Source: JBCCOW01 sp038749105
GTDB lineage: Bacteria; Planctomycetota; Phycisphaerae; Phycisphaerales; Phycisphaeraceae
Reading direction: 5' to 3'
Length of the DNA: 64,000 nt
NCBI GenBank assembly: GCA_038749105.1
Contig: JBCDIM010000002.1
Span: 54,112 to 118,111, forward strand
Position numbers and translations under genes: made by a program. Below, one piece after another: positions 8,932-17,197 of the stretch. The first letter of the stretch is position 1; each line of letters begins with the position of its first letter. Under the pieces are notes generated by a model. The model worked only from the letters and a program-made list of their open reading frames with translations, did no database searches and was not told the DNA's origin.

Positions 8932-9678
8932 ATGGCATCACCGCATCCCACCCGCGGCAAGCGGACGATGGACTACAACCGGCTGACGAGCTGTCCGGAC
9001 CTTGAGCCGGCGTTCTTGTCGATCTATGAGCAGACCAAGCCGTACACGCTCACGTCGCTGGAGCGGATGTACGCGGTCTATCAGGCGATGGTGCACGTCA
9101 CGCGGGCCGGCCTGCCGGGCGACTGGGTGGAGTGCGGCGTCTGGAAGGGCGGCAGCAGCATGGCCGCCGCGTTGACGCTGCTGCATCTTGGGCAGAGCGA
9201 CCGTGGGTTCTGGCTGTACGACACATTCGAAGGCATGACCCCACCCGACGACATGGACCGGGACTACGACGGGCAACTGGCCCAGACGCGCCTGGACCAG
9301 GCCGCCAAGAGCGGCGGCGAGAGCCGATGGGCGGTCTCACTGGACGCGGTCCGCGACGCGATGGACAGCACCGGCTACCCCGCCGAGCACATCCGCTACA
9401 TCCCCGGCAAGGTCGAAGACACCCTCAGTCTTGACCGCCGGCAAGACATGCCCGAACAGATCGCGGTGCTCCGGCTCGACACCGACTGGTACGCCTCGAC
9501 CAAGCAAGAGATGGAACTCCTGTACCCGCGCCTCGTCCCGGGCGGCGTCCTGATCATCGACGACTACGGCCACTGGCAAGGCTGCCGAAAAGCCGTCGAT
9601 GAGTACTTCGCCGAGCACGGCATCCAGATGCTCCTGACCCGGCAAGACTACACCGGCCGGATGGGCATCAAGCCATAG
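8932..9678 (+). CDS. TylF/MycF-type SAM-dependent methyltransferase
   Basis: A 248-residue protein of the macrocin O-methyltransferase (TylF) family. Typical segments are the helix LTSLERMYAVYQAM, the SAM-binding WVECGVWKGGSSM, FWLYDTFEGMTPPDD, and the metal-binding aspartates in LRLDTDWYASTKQEM followed by GGVLIIDDYGHW. Family members methylate sugar hydroxyls in antibiotics; in environmental bacteria most copies act on unknown glycans or small molecules. The gene stands alone between the rpsA terminator and the convergent FHA gene. The ATG at 8932 is favoured by a TATCGT box six bases upstream; MDYN at 8968 is the alternative. Confidence 0.85.
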   Translation: MASPHPTRGKRTMDYNRLTSCPDLEPAFLSIYEQTKPYTLTSLERMYAVYQAMVHVTRAGLPGDWVECGVWKGGSSMAAALTLLHLGQSDRGFWLYDTFEGMTPPDDMDRDYDGQLAQTRLDQAAKSGGESRWAVSLDAVRDAMDSTGYPAEHIRYIPGKVEDTLSLDRRQDMPEQIAVLRLDTDWYASTKQEMELLYPRLVPGGVLIIDDYGHWQGCRKAVDEYFAEHGIQMLLTRQDYTGRMGIKP

Positions 9679-9763
9679 GGCTGACCCAAACGAGACGACG
9701 CTCCCTGAGTTGTCCAAGCCGCGGGCGATAGTTCACAAGGCGTCGGTTAAGCAGGCGGATGGC

Positions 9764-12619
9764 TTAATCGGTCGGCGTGTCCTGCTGGAGGACGTTGGGA
9801 TCGCCATCGGGGAGCTGGATGATGTTGGCGCTCGCTGCGGGTGCGGCACGGTTCTGCTCGAGGCGTTTGGCGAGCCGGGTGCGCTGGGCTTCGAGGTCGG
9901 CGTGGTACCACTCGCGCCAGTCGGTGAAGCCGGCGGCGCGGGCCTGGGCGGGGTCGAGCGGGATCATGATGGAGGTCTTGTCCGGCTGGGACGGGTCGAC
10001 CAGGACCGACTTGAGCTGAATGGTGCGGCCCGAGATAAAGGCGTTGCGGTAAGCCCGCTCGGTGCGGGAGAGGCGGGGCTCGGCGGTGGGGCGGGGCCGG
10101 GGGGTGTTGGAAGCGGCGGTGTTGGGGCGGGTCAGGTCGGGGCGGGTGGGGCCGGCCTCGATGAGCAGGGCGTCGGCCATGGCTTCGCGGTTGGCCTGGA
10201 CCAGGAGCTGGGCGTCGCGGACCTCCCGGCGGACGGTCGCGGTGATCGATTCATCGGTCGGCATCGTCTTGCTCAGCTCGGCGAGCATCTCTTCGAGCAT
10301 CCGCCTGGTCTGGTCGGCGGAGGCGGCGTTGACGGCGGCGAGCACGGACTTGAGCCGGGTCTCGGAGGCTTCGGGCTGCTCGCGGAGCACGGCCATGACC
10401 TCGGCGAGCTTGGCCTCGGTATCGCGCTGCTGCTCGACGGTAGCGAGGACACGCTCGACCAGCGGGTCGTTGGTGTGGTCTTCGGCGAGCTGACGGACCT
10501 CGTCACGCAGCTCACGGAGGGCCTGCGTCTGGGTGGTGTCGGCGACCAGGGTGGTGACCTGCTGGGTGAGGCCGGCCGAGAGGGCTTTGAGGTCGTCGGC
10601 GTTGGGAGCGGCGTCGAGGCGGGCCTCGATGGTCTTGAGTCGATCGGCGACGGCCTGGTTCTCGGCGGTGGCGACACGCTCGGCGGCCCGCTCGATGGCG
10701 GCGGCGAGCTGCTGCTGAGTGAGCTGGCGGTCGAGCTTGGCGATGGCCTGTTGCAGCGGCTCGGAGACGTCGGGGGGCAGGGCGTCCTTGAGGTCGGCGA
10801 TGGCGGCGAGGACCTGGGACTGGTCTTGCTGCTCGGCGCTCTTCGCGGCGTCGAGCCGAGCGAGCACGGCCTTGCTGAGCTGCTGAATCTCGGCGGGCTG
10901 CTCTTCGACGATCTTGCGGAGCTGGGCGAGCTCGCCGGCGAAGTCGCGCTGCTCGAACAGCTTGGTCATGGACTGGTTCAGTAGGGCGACGGCCTTGGCG
11001 TTAGCGTCGCGCTGCTCGGCGGTCCAGGAGGCGAACTGCTCGGCGGTCGGCCGCTTCTCGAGCTCGTCGAGCACACGCTGGAGCATGGCGTAGGCCTGGT
11101 CGGACTCCTTAGCCATGGCGAGGCGGAGGGTGTCGGCGAGCTGCTTGCCGTCGGGGGCGTCGTCGAGGCGGTCGAGGACACGGGTGAGGGCGGCCTCGGC
11201 GTGACGCCCGTCGTGGCGGATGACGGTCTGGATGTCGGCGATGAGCTGGTCGTGCTTGGGCGAGTCGGCGAGCTCGGCGAGGACGCGGTCCATCGAACGC
11301 TGGAGCCCGGCGGTGTCGGCGGCGAGCTGTTCGCGGAGCTGATCGGCCAAGGCCTTGGCGTCGGGCTGCTGCTGCTCGAGGGTGTCGAGCCGGGCAAGCA
11401 CACGCTGGATGAGCTCGTCGCTTTCAGCCGCGTTCTGCTGGAGGGTGTCCCGGACGATCTGCGCGAGCTGGAGATCGGCGGCGGCGGCCTGCTCGCCGTC
11501 GACCGCGAGCCGCAGGGCCAGCTGCTCGGCGGTCCGGGCGATGCGTTGGTGGTCGGCGGCCATCTCCTCGCGGAGGGCGGCGGCGATGGCGGCGGCGTCG
11601 GGCTGCTCTTCGAGGACGCCGAGCACGCGGGTCAGCAGCCGACGGGTCGCTTCGCCGTCTTTTGCCAGGGCGATCCCCAGCTGCGAGACGACGCGCTCTT
11701 GGGACGGGTCCTCACGGATCGTGTGCAGGGCCTCGTCAAGCCGGGCGGCCAGGTTGGTGCTGATGCCCGCGGGGAGGTGCTTGAGGTCGTGGGCGATCGC
11801 GCGGAGGGTCGTGTCCGTGGCGCTGGCGGTCGCACGCAGGGCAGCGACCTCTTCGAGCACGCGCTGGTCCTCGCGGGCCTTGGCGTCCAGGGCCGCGATG
11901 AGCATGCGGGTCTCGGCGTCACGCTGCTTCAGCGAATTCGACAGCGCGGCCTGGGCTTGGCTGCTCTCGGCCAGGCCTTGGGTCAGTGCGGTCATGCCCG
12001 GCTCGAGCTGCGTAACGATGCCCTGGGCGACAGCCCGCTGGCGCTGCTCGGTCAGGGCGAGGCGGTCGTCGATGTGACCGCGGAGCTCCGCATTGGTGGC
12101 GAGCAGCTTGTCGTTGGTCTGCTTGAGGGCGGCAACGTCCTGGGCCTGCTGAGACTGCTGGTTCAGGGCCTGCCACTGCAGGGTGACACCGGTCCCGACC
12201 AGGGCGAGCAGGGCGGCGGTCGCGAAGGCCCCACCGACGAGCAAGGTGCGTCGGGTGCGAGAGCTCAGGCGGGGGTGAACGCCGGCAGGTGCAAGCAGGG
12301 CGGCACGCTCCGAAACCCCGGTAAGGGCGTCCATGCGGGCCAGGACCAGGACGGTGTTGCCGATCTGGAGGTAGTCGCCGTCGGCCAGAGGAGCCTGGGA
12401 GGTGATGCGTTCGTGGTTCCGGAACGAGCCGTGCTTGGACTCGAGGTCTTCGACGTACCAGCGTCCGCCCTCGGCCCAGAGCCTGGCGTGTTTTCGGGAA
12501 ACCTTGTGGTCGGACAGCGAGACCTGATCGCCCTCGCGGCCGAGGATGACTTCATCGCCTTGAGCGAGCTCATAGGTCCGGCCCTTGTCCGGGCCGCCAG
12601 CCACGATGAGGATCAACAC
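9764..12619 (-). CDS. FHA-domain membrane protein with very long coiled coil
   Basis: A protein of about 950 residues. The N-terminal 95 residues form a forkhead-associated domain (VILGREGDQVSLSDHKVSRK with the conserved GR, S and H positions, then LESKHGSFRN), which binds phosphothreonine peptides. One membrane segment follows (TLLVGGAFATAALLALVG), then some 700 residues of Ala/Gln/Glu/Leu-rich heptad sequence, probably a long periplasmic or cytoplasmic coiled coil, and a short Pro-rich end. I choose the GTG at 12619 because AGGAG lies seven bases before it and the FHA domain then begins at once; an ATG at 12673 would add 18 residues. A promoter is visible at 12675-12703. The function is unknown. 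Confidence 0.75.
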   Translation of the reverse strand: MLILIVAGGPDKGRTYELAQGDEVILGREGDQVSLSDHKVSRKHARLWAEGGRWYVEDLESKHGSFRNHERITSQAPLADGDYLQIGNTVLVLARMDALTGVSERAALLAPAGVHPRLSSRTRRTLLVGGAFATAALLALVGTGVTLQWQALNQQSQQAQDVAALKQTNDKLLATNAELRGHIDDRLALTEQRQRAVAQGIVTQLEPGMTALTQGLAESSQAQAALSNSLKQRDAETRMLIAALDAKAREDQRVLEEVAALRATASATDTTLRAIAHDLKHLPAGISTNLAARLDEALHTIREDPSQERVVSQLGIALAKDGEATRRLLTRVLGVLEEQPDAAAIAAALREEMAADHQRIARTAEQLALRLAVDGEQAAAADLQLAQIVRDTLQQNAAESDELIQRVLARLDTLEQQQPDAKALADQLREQLAADTAGLQRSMDRVLAELADSPKHDQLIADIQTVIRHDGRHAEAALTRVLDRLDDAPDGKQLADTLRLAMAKESDQAYAMLQRVLDELEKRPTAEQFASWTAEQRDANAKAVALLNQSMTKLFEQRDFAGELAQLRKIVEEQPAEIQQLSKAVLARLDAAKSAEQQDQSQVLAAIADLKDALPPDVSEPLQQAIAKLDRQLTQQQLAAAIERAAERVATAENQAVADRLKTIEARLDAAPNADDLKALSAGLTQQVTTLVADTTQTQALRELRDEVRQLAEDHTNDPLVERVLATVEQQRDTEAKLAEVMAVLREQPEASETRLKSVLAAVNAASADQTRRMLEEMLAELSKTMPTDESITATVRREVRDAQLLVQANREAMADALLIEAGPTRPDLTRPNTAASNTPRPRPTAEPRLSRTERAYRNAFISGRTIQLKSVLVDPSQPDKTSIMIPLDPAQARAAGFTDWREWYHADLEAQRTRLAKRLEQNRAAPAASANIIQLPDGDPNVLQQDTPTD

Positions 12620-12674
12620 AAGCAGGCTCCTAGGACCCGATACGCCGGGCCGGGAGGCCCGTGGAGAGTCCACT

Positions 12675-12703
12675 AAAATATGTCAATAAGGCGGTTGGGT
12701 CAA
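12675..12703 (-). promoter_or_regulatory. Promoter of the FHA gene (TTGACC-17-TATTTT)
   Basis: Read on the minus strand: -35 TTGACC (12703-12698), 17 bases, -10 TATTTT (12680-12675). Transcription would start near 12668, giving a leader of about 50 bases with the AGGAG ribosome-binding site before the GTG at 12619. It is the best sigma-70-type two-box promoter I found. Confidence 0.6.
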
Positions 12704-12784
12704 AGTTTTCCGGGCCTGGATTGGGCTCAATGGGCTCGAAGGTCCGGGAATGCGGGTCGCTGTGACATCCTGGGGCATGCAGGC

Positions 12785-13588
12785 TTAGGCACGGGTCGCA
12801 GACAGGTAGAGCACCCAGTCGTGACGGTTGTCCAGCCGTTTGACCGGGCGGTATCGACCGTCGGCGTGGCCGCTCTGGGCGTCGTATCGGTCACACCAGC
12901 AGGCTGGCTGCTGAAAGCCGGCGTCGGACATCGCGTCGGTCAGCTCGGGCGGGGTCCAGAGCCGCCAGTCGTAGCGGAAGGCGTTGCGACGCGTGACGCC
13001 GCCTGGCAGCTCGAAATGGATCCGGCAGTCGATACGCCGCGTCACCGGGTCGAACCGCCGCTGCTCCCAGTGGTAGGTGAACGGCGGGACCCGGGGGTCA
13101 TGCGGCGTGACCTCGCGGGACTGGTTGGCGGGGGTTTCGGCACCCGGGCCGCCGAAAAGGTCGAGCAGCAGGACGCCGCCCGGTCGGAGGTTTCGGCGGG
13201 CGTGCCGGAGGTAGGCGAGCAGGGCGGCGCGGGTGTGGAGGTAGCCGATGGAGAAGCTCAGGACGGCGATGGCCTCGACACGCGGGCCGCGCAGATCCAT
13301 CACATCGGATTCCACCAGGTGGAGGTCTGGATAATCGTCGGTGGGTCGCCGACGCCGGGCGCTGCGGACCGTCGCGGGGTCCCGTTCCACGGCCAGGGCT
13401 TGGCGTTCAGGGTGGGAGTCGCACCAGGCGGCCGCGACTGCGGCGCTGCCGGCAAAGTCTTCGCGGAGCAGCAGGGGGGTCCCGATCCGGTTGTGGTGCT
13501 CCCACACCCGCTCGATCATCCGTACTTCCGCCATCGGGTGCTGGACCGCCGCTTCGTAGAGGGTCAGGTTGGTCGGCGGTCGGGGCAT
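12785..13588 (-). CDS. Class I SAM-dependent methyltransferase
   Basis: A 267-residue Rossmann-fold methyltransferase. Visible are motif I in LLREDFAGSAAVAAAW, the acidic end of strand 2 in QALAVERDP, LVESDVMDL, VLSFSIGYLHTRAALLAYL and NLRPGGVLLLDLFGG. The C-terminal half (FTYHWEQRRFDPVTRRIDC) is the substrate-binding part seen in many uncharacterised methyltransferases. The substrate is unknown. The start MPRPPTNLTLYEAAV at 13588 is chosen because a longer frame would overlap the upstream protease gene; it lies 34 bases after that gene's stop, so the two may be cotranscribed. Confidence 0.8.
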   Translation of the reverse strand: MPRPPTNLTLYEAAVQHPMAEVRMIERVWEHHNRIGTPLLLREDFAGSAAVAAAWCDSHPERQALAVERDPATVRSARRRRPTDDYPDLHLVESDVMDLRGPRVEAIAVLSFSIGYLHTRAALLAYLRHARRNLRPGGVLLLDLFGGPGAETPANQSREVTPHDPRVPPFTYHWEQRRFDPVTRRIDCRIHFELPGGVTRRNAFRYDWRLWTPPELTDAMSDAGFQQPACWCDRYDAQSGHADGRYRPVKRLDNRHDWVLYLSATRA

Positions 13589-13622
13589 GGGTGGGGTCGG
13601 CGCCAGGTCACACTGCAGAGGC

Positions 13623-15026
13623 TTAGCGCCTGGAACGGACCCAGCGGGCGAGCAGTTCTTTGCGGGTCCAGCCGAACACGTCCTGCAAGGCCTGTTCATC
13701 GCTCTTGCCGGCCTTGATCTGACGGATCAGGTCGATGTACTTCCGGCGGTCGTGCCGGATGAGGTAGCGGGTCAGGGCCTGGGCGGCACCGTAGTACTCG
13801 GGCTCGAGGGGGATGTTCGGGGCGTCGAAGAAACGCGCCGTGTCGGGGACCCAGCCCTGCTTGGCCCGCTCACGGGCGTAGGCGAGCTTGCGGTCGGAAG
13901 AAGCCTGGGTGACCAGCCGCGACGCGAGGGTCTCGGCCATGCCCTCATTGAGCCAGGAGGGGACACGCTCCCGGCCGTAATAACGGGCCAGGAAGGCGTG
14001 GGTGCTCTCGTGCACCAGCAGGTTGAAGAACCACTTGCGGGCGTCGGCCTTCCGCATCCCCGGCAGCAGGACCGGCCCGAGCACAACCGCATCAAAGTCA
14101 CCGATCTGGGTGTAGAACCCACCGGCCCGTGAAGCCACACCCTGCGGGATCTTCATCACCTCGACGCAGTATCTGACAAACACGTCCTTGTCCCAAAAGG
14201 TGTAGACCGGCAGCCGACCCGCCCAGACGTGCTGCCCGATCGGGACGTTGAACTGTTCGCAGAGCTGCTCGTAGAGCCGGCTGTAGATCATGCGGAGGCG
14301 GGCATCGTCGGAGCGGGGCCAGCCGGAGTAGATGATGAAGTGGGGTGTCTCGACCGGGTGGACGTTGGGCTCGATTCTGCGGGCGGCCTCGAAGAGCTGG
14401 TGAGCACGCTCGGTGTTGCGCGCGACCTGCCGGGGCGATGGCAGGGTGTAGCGGCGATCGGGGCGCGCCCGCGCGTCCCCTCCGAACGCGGCTGGCACTT
14501 TCAGCCGGCCGCCGCGGTAGACCACCGTGAGCGGGGCCAGCCGCGGGTCGTCTTCTTCAAAGGCCAGCCCCTCGGCTGCGGCGACCCGGATGACCAGGGG
14601 CGTGTCGACGGTTCCCGGCTCGATCAGGCTCATCCGCAGAGCAAACTCGGTAAGCCAGCTGTAACGCTGCCGGGCGGTCCACCGAGCCAGCGTGATCCAG
14701 GCGTTCTCGGCCGCTGCGTCTTCGGGCCGTGATGCGATCGCCGCCGGGGGCAATTCCGGGATCTCGAGCCGGATGATGTTGGCCGACCGCGTCTCCTGTG
14801 GCCCGCCTTGATCGGGGCGGTACATGAAACGGATGCCGTCATCTCGGAGCACCAGACCCTCCGCCTCGACGCCTGTGGTCAGGACCGCCGAGACCCGGAG
14901 TGTCCGGGCGGAAAGCTCCGGGGTGAGCACCCAAGCGGCCATGATGAAGCAGCACAGCACGAGCCATCGGGCCCCAAGCGTTAGCCATGCGGCGGAATCC
15001 GTATCGCGTTTCTGCGGGCTAGGCAT
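13623..15026 (-). CDS. Exported gluzincin-like zinc metallopeptidase
   Basis: A 467-residue protein with an N-terminal hydrophobic export segment (WLVLCCFIMAAWVL). The zinc site is LLVHESTHAFLARYYGRER, an HExxH motif near residues 339-343, with the third ligand glutamate in WLNEGMAE about 18 residues later, the gluzincin arrangement. The region before it resembles DUF1570-type planctomycete peptidases; the first 200 residues (strand-rich) are unassigned. It probably acts outside the cytoplasm. The ATG at 15026 is preferred to a GTG at 15059 because GGAG lies six bases upstream of it. The methyltransferase gene follows closely on the same strand. The substrate is unknown. Confidence 0.75.
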   Translation of the reverse strand: MPSPQKRDTDSAAWLTLGARWLVLCCFIMAAWVLTPELSARTLRVSAVLTTGVEAEGLVLRDDGIRFMYRPDQGGPQETRSANIIRLEIPELPPAAIASRPEDAAAENAWITLARWTARQRYSWLTEFALRMSLIEPGTVDTPLVIRVAAAEGLAFEEDDPRLAPLTVVYRGGRLKVPAAFGGDARARPDRRYTLPSPRQVARNTERAHQLFEAARRIEPNVHPVETPHFIIYSGWPRSDDARLRMIYSRLYEQLCEQFNVPIGQHVWAGRLPVYTFWDKDVFVRYCVEVMKIPQGVASRAGGFYTQIGDFDAVVLGPVLLPGMRKADARKWFFNLLVHESTHAFLARYYGRERVPSWLNEGMAETLASRLVTQASSDRKLAYARERAKQGWVPDTARFFDAPNIPLEPEYYGAAQALTRYLIRHDRRKYIDLIRQIKAGKSDEQALQDVFGWTRKELLARWVRSRR

Positions 15027-15108
15027 CGGCAACTCCAAGCGAGGCACGATCGTCTGCACGCGGGCGCCCGGTACGGCACGACGCCTCGCATGACTCCCTA
15101 CCTACAGG

Positions 15109-17130
15109 CTACCCGGCGGGCAGCGGTTCGTCGTAAGACAGGAGCTGGCCTTCGCGGTCGGCGGGCTGGAGCTGCATGTGGATCATCCCGTGGTACAGGC
15201 CGCCGCCGGCCATGAGTTCGTCATGCGTGCCCCGCTCGATCACCCGACCGTCGGCGAGCACCAGGATCAGGTCCGCGTGCCGGATCGTGCTCAGCCGGTG
15301 CGCGATGACAAAGCACGTCCGCCCCTCAATCAGCGTGGTGAGGCTCTGCTGGATCAGCCGTTCGCTGGCCGTGTCTAGGTTCGAGGTTGCCTCGTCGAGG
15401 ATGAGGATTCGGGGGTCCGCGAGGATCGCCCGGGCGATCGCTAGCCGTTGCCGCTGCCCGCCCGACAGACGCACGCCGCGTTCACCCACACGGGTGTCGT
15501 ACCCCTCCGGCAACGACTCGATGAAGTCGTGGGCGTTCGCCGTGCGTGCCGCCGCGATGATCTCTTCGTCTGTGGCGTCCTTTCGGGCGTAGCCGATGTT
15601 GTCGGCCACGGTGCCGTCGAAAAGGAAGATGTCTTGTTCGACGATGCCCAGAAGCCGACGATAACTCCCGACCCGGATGTCGCGCAGGTCTACACCATCG
15701 AGCGTGATCCGGCCCTCGGTCGGGTCGTCAAAGCGGGCCACCAGGTTGCAGAGCGTGGTCTTGCCCGCGCCGGAAGCACCCACCAACGCGACCACGCTCC
15801 CGGGCTCTGCCGTGAAGTCGATGCCCTCCAAGACCGGTGACGCCCCCGCCGGGTATTGATAAGTCACATCCTCGAAACGCAGCTGCCCGCTCACCGCGTT
15901 GGGATCGACGCTGAGGTGTCCGGGGAAGTGGTGCAGCTCCTCCGGCTCTTCGAGCAGGTCCAGCGTGCGGTCGAACCCCGCCAACGAGTTCTGGAGGTGG
16001 GTCGCGGTCGCCGCGAGCGCAGCGATCGGGCCGAGCAGCGCCGCCACATAGGTCAGAAACGCCACCAGCCCGCCGATGGTCAGCCCGGCATCGGGGGCAA
16101 GGGTTCCCGCCGCGATCGCGGCGCGGTCGTCCAGGATCCGCAGCCCCCCGATAAACAGGATCAACGCCGTCGCCAGCGGGATCAGCAGCGCCCATGCCGT
16201 ATCGACGCCACGGGACCACCACCAGACGTGCAGGTCCTGACGCACCTGCAGCCCGCTGCGTCGGACAAACTGCGCCGACTCGGTCCGTCGCCGTGCGAAC
16301 CCACGCACTACCCGCACCCCGCCGAACGCCTCGGCCGCTTGCGCGTCGATCGTCCGACGCGTGAACCGGATGTCCCGGTACATCGGGCGGATCTTCGAGA
16401 TCCACGTCCGGTGCGTCAGCCACACCACCGGCAGGATCACCAGCGCCACCGCCAACAGCCGCAGATCCACCCAGACCAGAATCGCCAGCGACCCAACGAG
16501 CTGAGAGATCGCTCGCCACGGGTTGTAGACCATCTCGAACACCAGCGCTCCCGGCGCTCCCGCGTCGTCACGGAGGATCGACGACATCCCGCCCGACTTC
16601 AGCTCGTGTACCCGGTGCAGCGGCAGCCGCGACGCGTGGTCAAACACCCGCCGTCGGCTACGCACCATCATCCGCTTGCTGATCTTTGTCGCCGTCCACC
16701 GCCCCAACAGCCCCACGCCCACGCTCGCCACAATCAGCAGGATCGAGGCCAACAAGATCACCGTCAGCAGCAGGCTCGGCCCCGACGTCGCTGGGTCGTA
16801 TCCGAACACCGCCGTCAGCGACGCGACCCATCCGGTGACCGGGACCTCGCCGAGCACATGATCGACCACCAGCTTCGGGGCGTACAGCGGCGCGAGCCCC
16901 AGAACCACCGACCCGCTAAGCGCCGCGAGCGACAGCACCAGCGCCAGCCGGTCGTGCCCAAGCATCGCCCAGAACTGATTGAGCAGTTCACCAAAGCCAC
17001 GCTGCCGCGTCATCTCCCGCGGCCGACCCTGGCGGTCTACCGGCCGGGACGCGGTCTTGTCCTTCATCCGCTGACTAAGCTCCCGGCGATACCGGGCAAA
17101 CGCGCGTCGACTTGCAGCCTCTCGAACCAT
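15109..17130 (-). CDS. ABC exporter, fused permease/ATPase (MsbA/BmrA-like)
   Basis: A 673-residue half-transporter. About the first 400 residues carry the membrane domain, with hydrophobic stretches such as LLLTVILLASILLIVASVG and WALLIPLATALILFIGG. The C-terminal ATPase has Walker A GASGAGKTTLC, the signature LSGGQRQRLAIARAIL, Walker B ILILDEATSNLD and the switch IAHRLSTI. It should work as a homodimer exporting lipids, peptides or drugs; the substrate cannot be told. The start at 17130 is chosen over 17136 because a minus-strand TAGACT box ends exactly six bases before it. The gene is divergent from the GH63-like gene. Confidence 0.92.
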   Translation of the reverse strand: MVREAASRRAFARYRRELSQRMKDKTASRPVDRQGRPREMTRQRGFGELLNQFWAMLGHDRLALVLSLAALSGSVVLGLAPLYAPKLVVDHVLGEVPVTGWVASLTAVFGYDPATSGPSLLLTVILLASILLIVASVGVGLLGRWTATKISKRMMVRSRRRVFDHASRLPLHRVHELKSGGMSSILRDDAGAPGALVFEMVYNPWRAISQLVGSLAILVWVDLRLLAVALVILPVVWLTHRTWISKIRPMYRDIRFTRRTIDAQAAEAFGGVRVVRGFARRRTESAQFVRRSGLQVRQDLHVWWWSRGVDTAWALLIPLATALILFIGGLRILDDRAAIAAGTLAPDAGLTIGGLVAFLTYVAALLGPIAALAATATHLQNSLAGFDRTLDLLEEPEELHHFPGHLSVDPNAVSGQLRFEDVTYQYPAGASPVLEGIDFTAEPGSVVALVGASGAGKTTLCNLVARFDDPTEGRITLDGVDLRDIRVGSYRRLLGIVEQDIFLFDGTVADNIGYARKDATDEEIIAAARTANAHDFIESLPEGYDTRVGERGVRLSGGQRQRLAIARAILADPRILILDEATSNLDTASERLIQQSLTTLIEGRTCFVIAHRLSTIRHADLILVLADGRVIERGTHDELMAGGGLYHGMIHMQLQPADREGQLLSYDEPLPAG

Positions 17131-17136
17131 TCCCAC

Positions 17137-17142
17137 AGTCTA
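17137..17142 (-). promoter_or_regulatory. Candidate leaderless -10 box (TAGACT) for the ABC exporter
   Basis: TAGACT on the minus strand, six bases, then the ATG at 17130. The alternative ATG at 17136 would sit directly against the box, so the box decides the start. Confidence 0.5.
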
Positions 17143-17197
17143 GCGCCTGTACAGTACGCGACGCCGAAAACGCCGCCCGAGCCAACCCTCAACGCCT

